NCBI GenBank assembly: GCA_027488935.1
Contig: JAIYAP010000048.1
Location: 26,092-90,091, forward strand
Direction: 5' to 3'
DNA length: 64,000 nt
From: Saprospiraceae bacterium
GTDB taxonomy: Bacteria > Bacteroidota > Bacteroidia > Chitinophagales > Saprospiraceae
Shown here: piece by piece, positions 9,004 through 16,793 of the stretch
Layout: every line of letters starts with the position of its first letter
Position numbering within the stretch: position 1 is the stretch's first letter
Position numbers and translations under genes: made by a program
The notes under the pieces: generated by a model
Databases searched by the model: none
The model's input: only the letters and a program-made list of their open reading frames with translations
What the model was told of the DNA's origin: nothing

Positions 9004-9597
9004 ATGAAGCCAAATGCTCCCTCAAGTACCCGTTCTTCCATTTTAAACGACGAAACACTGATCAGCCTGGTGCTCGCTGGTCAGGAACATGCGTACACGA
9101 TTTTGGTGAAACGCTATGAGTGCAGGATGCATTCCGTCCTTAAAAGTTATCTGCCGGATTATGAGGCCCGGCAAGAGGTCGTACAAGATACTTTCATCCG
9201 CGCTTATCGTGCCTTGTCGCGTTTTCGAGGCGACTGCAAGTTCAGCACGTGGCTCATTAAAATCGCCCGATCACAAGCCCTCAGTCGGCTCCGAATGCGG
9301 CGCTATGAAACATGGGATTCCATTGAAGCAACCCTGAAGCTTTGGGAGGCCGACTTTTACACCAGCGAAGTAATACTGGAAAAACAGGAGTCCAATCAGC
9401 TGCTTCGCCTGGCCGTTGAACAACTTTCGCCAACCGACGCCTTAGCCATTAAACTTTTCTATTTCTGTGAACTAAGCCTCATAGAGATTGGCGCACTCAC
9501 TGGCTGGACTACCAACATTACCAAAGCGCGTCTCTTTCGTGCCCGGCAACGGTTGCATCTCCAGCTGCTAAAAGAAGGATTTCAGGCCGAATGCTAA
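9004..9597 (+). CDS. ECF-type RNA polymerase sigma factor
   Basis: Sigma-70 family protein of 197 aa. Region 2 covers about 25-95 (LVLAGQEHAYTILVKRY ... ARQEVVQDTFIRAYRALSRFRGDCKFSTWLIKIARSQA) and region 4 about 135-190, with the helix-turn-helix containing LIEIGALTGWTTNITKARLFRARQRL. No anti-sigma gene is adjacent, so control may be transcriptional, for instance by the LytTR regulator 100 bases upstream. The next gene encodes a T9SS cargo and may be a target. Confidence 0.93.
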   Translation: MKPNAPSSTRSSILNDETLISLVLAGQEHAYTILVKRYECRMHSVLKSYLPDYEARQEVVQDTFIRAYRALSRFRGDCKFSTWLIKIARSQALSRLRMRRYETWDSIEATLKLWEADFYTSEVILEKQESNQLLRLAVEQLSPTDALAIKLFYFCELSLIEIGALTGWTTNITKARLFRARQRLHLQLLKEGFQAEC

Positions 9598-9735
9598 TTT
9601 GATGAAAATTCATGATGTAGAAATGGGCATTCATCCGTCACCTTTGACGTTTCGGTAATTGATATTTAGCGTTGAGGTGCATTCTCCCTGACTTTTGTTC
9701 CAACAACAATTAAAAACAACAAAACAATAAAAGTT

Positions 9736-11082
9736 ATGAAAAATGTCATTTGGGCCTTGCTTTGGGCCATCGTCATCGTGCCTGCTACGGCACAAAAAAG
9801 ACTCCCGGTAGGCCTTCAACGTTATGCTGCCAACTTTACTTACCCGGTTGCAAAAACGCTTCAAAAAGCTGGCTTTGCGTTGCCCAGCATCACCCCGCGT
9901 ACCCAACATTCCATGGTACAACAGCGCTTTAGTCCGTTGCAATTAGATTCCACCAAAACCTTTTACGGGTACGATGTGCCTTTCCCCGGTGACTCTACGC
10001 CCCTGTTCAGAAGCAAATACCGCTACGAACCGTTGAACGTCAAAATTGAAGAAAACGAACAGTTTGAAGACTTGGAATGGAAAAATATGAGCCGTGCAAC
10101 TTTTATTACGGACGGCCTCGGACGCGACCTGGAAATCACGGCTGAAATTTACCTTGATTCGTCGCAGCAATACTTCCCCGAATCCAGGCTGCGCAACTAC
10201 CCACATGGCAACTCCAAAACCCTGTCTGATTCAATTTTTGCCTATAGTTGGAACATGGACACACAGGAATGGACGCTCATTCTTGAGGTGTACAACCAAT
10301 TCGACGCCAATGATCGCCTCTTGGAAAGCCGCTCACTCATTGATTTGTTCGGAGCGCCTGTCTGGCTCAAAGACAAATACTTTTACGATACCCAGGGCGA
10401 TAACATCCGGATTGAAACTTATTTCTCCGACGGCGCTTTTGAGATGCTCACCGCCAAGGTGGAAAATGCATTTGAGGTCCATCAACCAGTAGAAACCATT
10501 GCGTATATTTTGGACGCTAACAGCGGCTTTGCGCCGCAGAGCCGCGTGAGCCGCACCTTTGAGGCCGATCTGGAAAAAGAAACCTTGAGTTTTGAATGGA
10601 ATTATGATACCAACGACTGGCAGCAGACGGAAAGTATCCGCTACGATTACGACAGTGAAAAACGGGTGATTTTCAATGAAAAAACATTTTATGTTGAAAA
10701 CGGACCGGCAGAACAGGAACGCATCACTTACGCCTATAAAGCAGAAGATAACCTGGCCCTTGAATCCACTTATTTTGGGTTTGACAATAACTTCTTTCTA
10801 AGCGACCGTAAATACTACTATTACAGTGGCGGCGTCTCCGGCACGAACGATTTGAAGGCCGAAGCCCTCACTTTGCGCCCTAACCCGACCCTCGGACAGG
10901 TGCAGATTCAGCTCGACGAGCAAGCCGTATATAAAGTGTTCAATGCCACTGGCGAATTGGTCAGCAGCGGCATCTACCAGCCCAACAGCACGCTGCAACT
11001 GAATAATTTGCCTACCGGTATGTACTTCATCAGCGCTCAGACGGAAACCACCACCTTTGCCGCCAAACTGATGAAGTTGTAA
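9736..11082 (+). CDS. T9SS type A sorting domain protein, function unknown
   Basis: Exported protein of 448 aa: signal peptide at residues 1-20 (ending ATAQ), a middle region of repeated Tyr/Trp/Asp-rich strands (SYSWNMDTQEWT, FEWNYDTNDWQQ, RYDYDSEKRV) and a type A sorting domain over the last 75 residues (LRPNPTLGQVQIQL ... LNNLPTGMYFISA ... KLMKL). The strand pattern is a common repeat in Bacteroidota cell-surface proteins and suggests a beta-propeller-like or elongated fold. It should be carried across the outer membrane by T9SS and anchored or released. Substrate unknown. Confidence 0.88.
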   Translation: MKNVIWALLWAIVIVPATAQKRLPVGLQRYAANFTYPVAKTLQKAGFALPSITPRTQHSMVQQRFSPLQLDSTKTFYGYDVPFPGDSTPLFRSKYRYEPLNVKIEENEQFEDLEWKNMSRATFITDGLGRDLEITAEIYLDSSQQYFPESRLRNYPHGNSKTLSDSIFAYSWNMDTQEWTLILEVYNQFDANDRLLESRSLIDLFGAPVWLKDKYFYDTQGDNIRIETYFSDGAFEMLTAKVENAFEVHQPVETIAYILDANSGFAPQSRVSRTFEADLEKETLSFEWNYDTNDWQQTESIRYDYDSEKRVIFNEKTFYVENGPAEQERITYAYKAEDNLALESTYFGFDNNFFLSDRKYYYYSGGVSGTNDLKAEALTLRPNPTLGQVQIQLDEQAVYKVFNATGELVSSGIYQPNSTLQLNNLPTGMYFISAQTETTTFAAKLMKL

Positions 11083-11175
11083 AACAGCCTCGGCCCTATC
11101 CAAACAAAACACCTATAACAGGACGGATCTCCTATCGCTTCCACTGGACGGCAATGGCTCGTAATCATTCGGGCC

Positions 11176-11487
11176 ATGCCGGTCCAAACACTTCCAACGA
11201 TGTTTTACACCACCATCTGCACGCTGCTGTACGCGGCCATATATTGCTATAAAAAATCCATATCGGATAAATGGCTGCTGAAAAATGTCGCCACAAGTAG
11301 CCTCGCCGGGATGCTCCTGCTTGCTTTCGGCTTCGCCAACTGCGCCAGCGCCCAAAACCTCCGCGTGGCGTACTTCGGCGAAACCCTTACGCACTACGGG
11401 GTACGCGGCGGCATGGAGTATAACTTGCAAGGAATTGATGCGCTTTGTGCATACACATTGATTTTTTTACTAAATTTTAAGCTATGA
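11176..11487 (+). pseudogene. Truncated outer-membrane beta-barrel gene remnant
   Basis: Open frame of 103 codons. Residues about 33-60 form a signal peptide (SSLAGMLLLAFGFANCASAQ) followed by NLRVAYFGETLTHYGVRGGM, which resembles the first strands of a Bacteroidota outer-membrane barrel. After about 25 mature residues the sequence changes to an unrelated hydrophobic tail and stops. I read it as a barrel gene cut short by deletion. Its stop codon overlaps the start of the next gene (ATGA), so it may still be translated as a leader for that gene. A genuine small protein is the alternative. Confidence 0.45.
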
Positions 11488-12179
11488 AAAACAATTTTTT
11501 CCTGGCCGTCATCGGCCTCTCTCTCCTATGGGCAGCCTCCTGCGAGAAAGCGGAAACGCCCATATCCTTCACATTCGATTTTGCCCAACAGCAGCACAGT
11601 TGGGTTGCCGGATTTGCCGATTACTCGGATGATTACGAGAACCTCGATCTGAAGGCTGAAATGGCACCGCTCCCCGACCCGCTGAATCCTTCTGGAAAAA
11701 TCACCGGCTTTAAAATTCAAGGGCACAATTCGTCCGATGATCTGTTTATGTTCATCAAACGAAAATTGACTGGATTGAAACCCAATCAAACCTACCATGT
11801 TAGCGCCGATATCCAATTTGCCAGCGATGCACCCAAAGGCGCTGTTGGCATCGGTGGTGCGCCGGGCGAGTCGGTTTTCCTCAAGGCAGGTGCCGTTACG
11901 AGCGAACCAATTGTTAGCAAAAACACAGCTGGCCGTTACCTCATCAACCTCGACAAAGGCAATCAGGGGCAAAGCGGCAGAGACATGCGGATCATCGGAA
12001 ACGTCGCAAAAACCAACGATCAATCAGGGTATGCCAGCATCCTCCGAAACGCAAAAGGCATTAAAGTAACCACCAACGCTCAGGGCGAATGCTGGCTGAT
12101 TATCGGCACCGACTCCGGATACGAAGGTCTTACCCGACTCTACTATCAGAAAATTGAAGTAGACCTGACGGAGCAATAA
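11484..12179 (+). CDS. Putative lipoprotein, unknown function
   Basis: Protein of 231 aa with a lipoprotein signal: a hydrophobic stretch ending LLWAASC, giving a lipidated Cys at about residue 20. The mature part is beta-rich (FTFDFAQQQHSWVAGFADYSDDYE ... YHVSADIQFAS) and resembles the jelly-roll type of carbohydrate-binding domains in outline, but I cannot assign a family. The start overlaps the stop of the preceding remnant in an ATGA arrangement. A clear terminator follows at 12212-12244. Confidence 0.8.
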   Translation: MKNNFFLAVIGLSLLWAASCEKAETPISFTFDFAQQQHSWVAGFADYSDDYENLDLKAEMAPLPDPLNPSGKITGFKIQGHNSSDDLFMFIKRKLTGLKPNQTYHVSADIQFASDAPKGAVGIGGAPGESVFLKAGAVTSEPIVSKNTAGRYLINLDKGNQGQSGRDMRIIGNVAKTNDQSGYASILRNAKGIKVTTNAQGECWLIIGTDSGYEGLTRLYYQKIEVDLTEQ

Positions 12180-12211
12180 TGCTTCAAGACACCCTTCTCT
12201 ATTGCTAATCA

Positions 12212-12244
12212 GCGTTGTTGCGGGAGCCATTCCCGCAACAACGT
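12212..12244 (+). terminator. Intergenic hairpin, likely terminator
   Basis: A perfect 13-base stem (CGTTGTTGCGGGA at 12213-12225 with its complement at 12231-12243) and a 5-base loop lie between the lipoprotein gene and the first serine hydrolase. There is only a weak T run afterwards, so it may equally be an mRNA-stabilising structure. Confidence 0.6.
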
Positions 12245-12260
12245 CTTCAAACTTCTGCAT

Positions 12261-13802
12261 ATGCAGCGTACGCATTCATCTCAAGTTAGCCATCTGATCA
12301 TAGCCTGGCTGCTTAGCCATAGCATTGTATTATCGGGACAAACCTGCAATACCTTTCTGCGGGACAGTCTTGATCGATACATCACGACTGCTATGGACAG
12401 ATGGAACATTCCCGGATTGGCTGTTGCGATCATCAAAGACGACACGCTGGTGTATGCCAAAGGTTTTGGCGTTACTGAATTAGGTAGTCTGGAGCAAGTA
12501 AATACATCAACCCTGTTCCCAATCTGGTCAATGGGCAAGTCGTTTACTGCCTTTGGGTTAGCCTTGTTAGAAGCCCGTCATGCTTTAAATCTCGACGATC
12601 CGGTAAAACAACATTACCCGGCATTCCGTATGGCGGACAAAACCTACGAAAGGGCTGTCACTATCACGGACTTGCTTGCGCACAGGATCGGTATTGAGAC
12701 CTTTCATGGCGATTTTTTGTGGTCAGAGTCTACTTTAAATACCCCACTACTCCTTCGAAAATGGGCAAAACTGCAGCCCGCCTATCCCCTCCGTTCGGGA
12801 TTTCAATACAGCAATTTCGGCTACCTGATTGCCGGTGAAGTATTGGAACAAGTGTGTAAAAAAAACTGGCAAGACTTTATCACGCAGGAAATTTTGATAC
12901 CGACAGGGATGAAAAACAGTGTTTTATACCCCGACCAATTAAGAAATCGTGGAAACATTGCCAACTGCCATGTAAAAGTTATGGGCAAAATCAAGCCCAT
13001 CGGTGCCAATATAAACCCTCGGATTGAAGCCTTTGGCGGCATGTATTCCAATGTGGAAGATATGATTCATTGGCTGCGTTTACACCTGAATAAAGGGATA
13101 CTTGATAACACACAAGTGTTCGAGGCCGGTATTTTTGAAAGGGTACACAGGCCACAAAGCATTGTTGGAAAAATATATATACCCGATGGTAGCAGTTCCT
13201 GGGTAAACTACGCCTTGGGATGGGAGGTGCGCGACTATCGGCACCGTGAAGTGTTGACCCATGGCGGCGCTTACAAAGGATTTGCGTCCATGATGGGATT
13301 TGTACCGCAGGAAAAACTAGGTTTTGTCATCTTGAGCAATTCGGATCCGCACGAACTGGGTGAGGCGCTCAAATGGCAAATAATTGATGCGTATCTCAAC
13401 ACACCTTACCAAAACTATTTTGAACAAATTTATCAATACACCCGGCAAGCCGAAGCCTGGGAAGCGCAAAAACAACAATCCATGCAGGACAGTGTGGCGC
13501 TTCACCTTGCCCCTACCGTTCCGCTGACGGCCTTTGAAGGTGTGTATTCGAATGACGTTTACGGCAATGTAAAAATCGTTACCAAAGGGCCGGACATGCT
13601 CAAACTCTGTTTTGAACACCATCCAAAACTGGAAGCCACGCTACAGCATGTGGGAGACAACCGATTCTGGGCCACCTATTCGGAAGCCATGTTCGGACAA
13701 GTGTTGATGCCCTTTCGCATTAAAAACGATAAGGTGCTCGGCTTTGCCTTGACCGTACACCCTTCTGTGGAGTTTACTGCGTGGCAATTTAACAAAAACT
13801 AA
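12261..13802 (+). CDS. Class C beta-lactamase-like serine hydrolase (copy 1)
   Basis: Exported serine hydrolase of 513 aa. After a signal peptide ending near SGQ comes the beta-lactamase/transpeptidase-like fold with SxxK (SMGK, Ser90 and Lys93), YxN (YSNF, Tyr183 and Asn185) and HGG (about residue 334, in place of the class C KTG). A C-terminal domain from about residue 410 (EGVYSNDVYGNVKIV) resembles DUF3471. Members act on peptides, esters or cell-wall fragments, and resistance is not implied. A paralogue follows 21 bases downstream, so the pair is a tandem duplication. Confidence 0.92.
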   Translation: MQRTHSSQVSHLIIAWLLSHSIVLSGQTCNTFLRDSLDRYITTAMDRWNIPGLAVAIIKDDTLVYAKGFGVTELGSLEQVNTSTLFPIWSMGKSFTAFGLALLEARHALNLDDPVKQHYPAFRMADKTYERAVTITDLLAHRIGIETFHGDFLWSESTLNTPLLLRKWAKLQPAYPLRSGFQYSNFGYLIAGEVLEQVCKKNWQDFITQEILIPTGMKNSVLYPDQLRNRGNIANCHVKVMGKIKPIGANINPRIEAFGGMYSNVEDMIHWLRLHLNKGILDNTQVFEAGIFERVHRPQSIVGKIYIPDGSSSWVNYALGWEVRDYRHREVLTHGGAYKGFASMMGFVPQEKLGFVILSNSDPHELGEALKWQIIDAYLNTPYQNYFEQIYQYTRQAEAWEAQKQQSMQDSVALHLAPTVPLTAFEGVYSNDVYGNVKIVTKGPDMLKLCFEHHPKLEATLQHVGDNRFWATYSEAMFGQVLMPFRIKNDKVLGFALTVHPSVEFTAWQFNKN

Positions 13803-13823
13803 AATTCCCTCCAATACTACACC

Positions 13824-15353
13824 ATGAAACAAAGAAATTTTAGCATCGCAATCACCACCGTGTGGTTGTGTTGCCTTTTCCAAACAACGAGCCCAGCTCA
13901 AATCCCCACATTTGTAACAGACAGCCTCGATGCTTATGTGCTCGAAGCGATGAGTGTCTGGCAAATACCGGGTGTTGCGATTTGTCTTGTTAAAGACGGT
14001 CAAATCGTGCTGGAGAAAGGCTATGGCGTCCAGCGTTTGGGACAACCCGACCTCGTAGATGCGCATACCGTCTTTCCGATTGCTTCGGTGACCAAGACGT
14101 TTATCGGAACCGCCTTGGCCACACTGGAAGCCGAAGGGAAGGTTCAACTAGATCGGCCTTTGAACCAGATTTTACCCTCGTTTAGGATGAAAAACAAGTT
14201 GTACGAAGCCCAGATTTCGATCGCAGACGTGCTTTCACACCGTTCGGGCTGGAAAACCTTTCAAGGAGATTTACTCAACACAGAATCGTCGCTCAGTAAT
14301 GAAAGCCAGCTGGAAAAATTTGGTTTGCTCACGCCCGCTTACCCTATTCGGACGCGTTTTGGGTACTCCAACTTTGGGTTTCTGCTGGCCGGGGAAGCCA
14401 TTCAGCCCATTTCGGGCGAGCATTGGGCTGATTATTTGCAAAAGCGTTTTTTTGAACCGCTGGGTATGCGCCGAACCATGAGCAACGTGGTGTCCATTCA
14501 GCGTGCAACAAACATTGTAACACCGCATACCCGCGTAAATGGCAAAATTGAACCTTTGTACAACGATGAAATCAATCCACAACCCTATGGAGGTGTATAT
14601 GCCTCGGCGCACGATTTGGGTATTTGGCTCAAGGTATTGTTGGAAAAAGGTGTCCACGATAAGCAAAGTATTATTCCGGAATCGGCTATTCAAAAAATGT
14701 GGACCAGCCACACCATCATCGGAAAAGATTTTGCCGCAGACCGGAACCGATATTTCAAAACGTACGGACTGGGCTGGGAAATCATGCAATATCAGCACAG
14801 TGAAGTTATACAACACGGAGGTGCATATGCAGGAACATTGACCCTGGTTGGAATGATCCCTTCGCTTCGGCTTGGGATCGTTGTGCTAACCAACCAGGAT
14901 GGTCACCTGTTGCAAGAAGCGCTGAAATGGCAAATTTTTGACGCCTTTTTGGGCAAAAGTGCGCCTAACTATGTGCGCGCCATCATGGAGCGGCGGCTCA
15001 AACGCAAAGCCGAATTAGCTGCATCCCAAGGGGTTTCTGAAAAACCAATCCCCCAATTGCCTTTGTCTGTACCAATGAGCACCTTGGTTGGTATTTATGA
15101 AAACGACGCATACGGGAGGGCGACCATCCAACAGCAAAATGACCTTTTTATCCTAAAACTCGAACACCATCCAAACCTGCAAGCGACCCTGAGTCCATGC
15201 AGCGCCACCGAACTGACGTGTACCTACAATCATCCCATGTTTGGCAAAACACAGCTGCCCGTGGAGATTGACCAAGGGCAGATTAAAGGCTTTACCCTTT
15301 TTGTAGATGCGTTTGTAGAGGCTGACGGCTATCAATTTTCCAAAATTCAATAG
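13824..15353 (+). CDS. Class C beta-lactamase-like serine hydrolase (copy 2)
   Basis: Paralogue of the preceding gene (509 aa) with the same order: signal peptide ending near SPAQ, SVTK (Ser88 and Lys91), YSNF (Tyr181 and Asn183), HGG near residue 331, and a DUF3471-like C-terminal domain (VGIYENDAYGRATI). All catalytic residues are present in both copies. The sequences have diverged clearly at the protein level, so the duplication is not recent and different substrates are plausible. Only 3 bases separate it from the T9SS cargo downstream, so the three genes form one operon. Confidence 0.92.
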   Translation: MKQRNFSIAITTVWLCCLFQTTSPAQIPTFVTDSLDAYVLEAMSVWQIPGVAICLVKDGQIVLEKGYGVQRLGQPDLVDAHTVFPIASVTKTFIGTALATLEAEGKVQLDRPLNQILPSFRMKNKLYEAQISIADVLSHRSGWKTFQGDLLNTESSLSNESQLEKFGLLTPAYPIRTRFGYSNFGFLLAGEAIQPISGEHWADYLQKRFFEPLGMRRTMSNVVSIQRATNIVTPHTRVNGKIEPLYNDEINPQPYGGVYASAHDLGIWLKVLLEKGVHDKQSIIPESAIQKMWTSHTIIGKDFAADRNRYFKTYGLGWEIMQYQHSEVIQHGGAYAGTLTLVGMIPSLRLGIVVLTNQDGHLLQEALKWQIFDAFLGKSAPNYVRAIMERRLKRKAELAASQGVSEKPIPQLPLSVPMSTLVGIYENDAYGRATIQQQNDLFILKLEHHPNLQATLSPCSATELTCTYNHPMFGKTQLPVEIDQGQIKGFTLFVDAFVEADGYQFSKIQ

Positions 15354-15356
15354 GCA

Positions 15357-16604
15357 ATGAAAAAAACAAATTTTAGTATTGCATTGGTCACTGTGTTGTT
15401 GTGTTGGATGCACACTGCCCAAGCCCAATGGCAGCGCGTAACGGCATTTCCCGCAGTTCCTGTTTTTGCATTGTACAGCACGGACAGTGCACTCTATGTA
15501 GCTACCGCCAACCACATCTACCACACCATCGACGGCGGCGCGACCTGGCAGGTTTCGGCGCCCATTCAAGCCGCTGAGGACGATGAAGTGACTGATTTGT
15601 TGGTCACAGGTGAGGTTTGGTATGCCGCCACGCTGCTCAATGGATGCCATATCAGCATTGACCGCGGTGCCAGCTGGCAGGCCGATAACATTGGCCTCAG
15701 TGGGCTGGGTAGTAAGAACCTCTCCGCGTTGGCACAGCGTGGCGACAGCCTCTATGTTGGTACTTTTGGCGCGGGCGTTTTTGTAAAAAGCCTTGAACCT
15801 GCTGGCTCCGCCTGGACGGCATTCAACCTAAATATTCCCTGGGGAAACGTGCAAAGCCTTACCGTTGATGGCCCTCTGCTCTTGGCTGGGGCGGGTGGAA
15901 ATGCGACGCTTGCACACAATACCAGTCCCAGCACCATCTGGAGCGAGCAAGCTTTCGATGTATTCAATGGCGAAATCAACCTCTTCCTCGCGGCATTGCG
16001 CGATAGCCAAGTGCTGCTCGGCGCAGCTTCGCAGGGCCTCTACCGAAGTACCGATGCGGGGTTGACTTGGACTCATTTCAATCCAGGGATCGGGCTGATA
16101 GAGCGCGCCAAATTCACTGCTTGGGAGGGGAAAACCGTTGCAATGCTGAGTAAGCCTAATGGCAGTTTCCTGCGCGCCACCACCGACCAAGGCTTGAGTT
16201 GGGGGGCGTTTAAGCCCAATTTACCGTCTGGCGGCCTAGCGCTGGATTTACTTGAACACAGGGGCAAACTGTACTGCGCAAGAACCGATGGTTTGTGGGT
16301 ACTTGCCCCCCTGGTATCCACCGTGGATGCGCGGGAGGCGGATTTTTTAACAGGCGCCATTTACCCAAATCCGGCTACTGCTGGATCAGTTATCTTGCCA
16401 CTTACGCTTAGTAGGAAAGCCAATGTTTTTATGGCTATGTATGATCTACAAGGCAAACTGCTGCAAATACTGGATACCGGCTCGTTTAATCCGGGAGAAC
16501 ACACGCTAAAGTTTGACTATCCCGAATTGCCCAACGGCACCTACGTGTGCGCACTCCATGTGAACGGTCAGGTAAAAAGCCAATTGTTCCAAATTCAACG
16601 CTGA
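15357..16604 (+). CDS. BNR/sortilin-like repeat protein with T9SS type A sorting domain
   Basis: Exported protein of 415 aa: signal peptide ending AQAQ, then repeats with Asp-box-like motifs (IDGGATWQ, IDRGASWQ, STDAGLTWT, TTDQGLSWG) typical of six- or seven-bladed propellers related to sialidases and sortilin, then a type A sorting domain (IYPNPATAGSVILP ... PNGTYVCALHVNGQVKSQLFQIQR). The Asp boxes are structural and no sialidase active site is evident. It is translated directly after the two serine hydrolases, and its MKxTNFSIAxVTV signal peptide closely resembles that of the copy immediately upstream. Confidence 0.88.
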   Translation: MKKTNFSIALVTVLLCWMHTAQAQWQRVTAFPAVPVFALYSTDSALYVATANHIYHTIDGGATWQVSAPIQAAEDDEVTDLLVTGEVWYAATLLNGCHISIDRGASWQADNIGLSGLGSKNLSALAQRGDSLYVGTFGAGVFVKSLEPAGSAWTAFNLNIPWGNVQSLTVDGPLLLAGAGGNATLAHNTSPSTIWSEQAFDVFNGEINLFLAALRDSQVLLGAASQGLYRSTDAGLTWTHFNPGIGLIERAKFTAWEGKTVAMLSKPNGSFLRATTDQGLSWGAFKPNLPSGGLALDLLEHRGKLYCARTDGLWVLAPLVSTVDAREADFLTGAIYPNPATAGSVILPLTLSRKANVFMAMYDLQGKLLQILDTGSFNPGEHTLKFDYPELPNGTYVCALHVNGQVKSQLFQIQR

Positions 16605-16647
16605 ACTTTATTCCAAAAACTGGAAATTAAATTAAGCCATAATGCCT

Positions 16648-16683
16648 GACCATAAAAACTGACATGGTTCAGTTTTTATGGTC
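16648..16683. repeat. Perfect 15-base inverted repeat between convergent genes
   Basis: GACCATAAAAACTGA at 16648-16662 is followed by a six-base loop and its exact complement at 16669-16683. It lies between the ends of two convergent genes, and no T run follows on either strand. It may act as a bidirectional 3'-end structure. It is distinct from the GC-rich terminator 40 bases further on. Confidence 0.6.
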
Positions 16684-16720
16684 ACAAAATTCTCTTATTT
16701 TGGTGCAACCATAAACCCAA

Positions 16721-16758
16721 AACGGCCCCTACCACGAAACATCGTAGTAGGGGCCGTT
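16721..16758 (-). terminator. Terminator of the HYR-domain cargo gene
   Basis: A 12-base stem (AACGGCCCCTAC with its complement at 16747-16758), with a secondary ACGA/TCGT pairing in the loop, followed on the minus strand by TTTT. It is near-identical to the hairpin at 3666-3705. Confidence 0.75.
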
Positions 16759-16793
16759 TATCATTACATCGTTGTCGCTTTCGCCGTACCGTA

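Noticed and set aside
12261..15353. Antibiotic resistance beta-lactamase pair
   Set aside because: SxxK/YxN/HGG proteins with DUF3471-like tails are usually esterases or peptidases; nothing here indicates beta-lactam hydrolysis.
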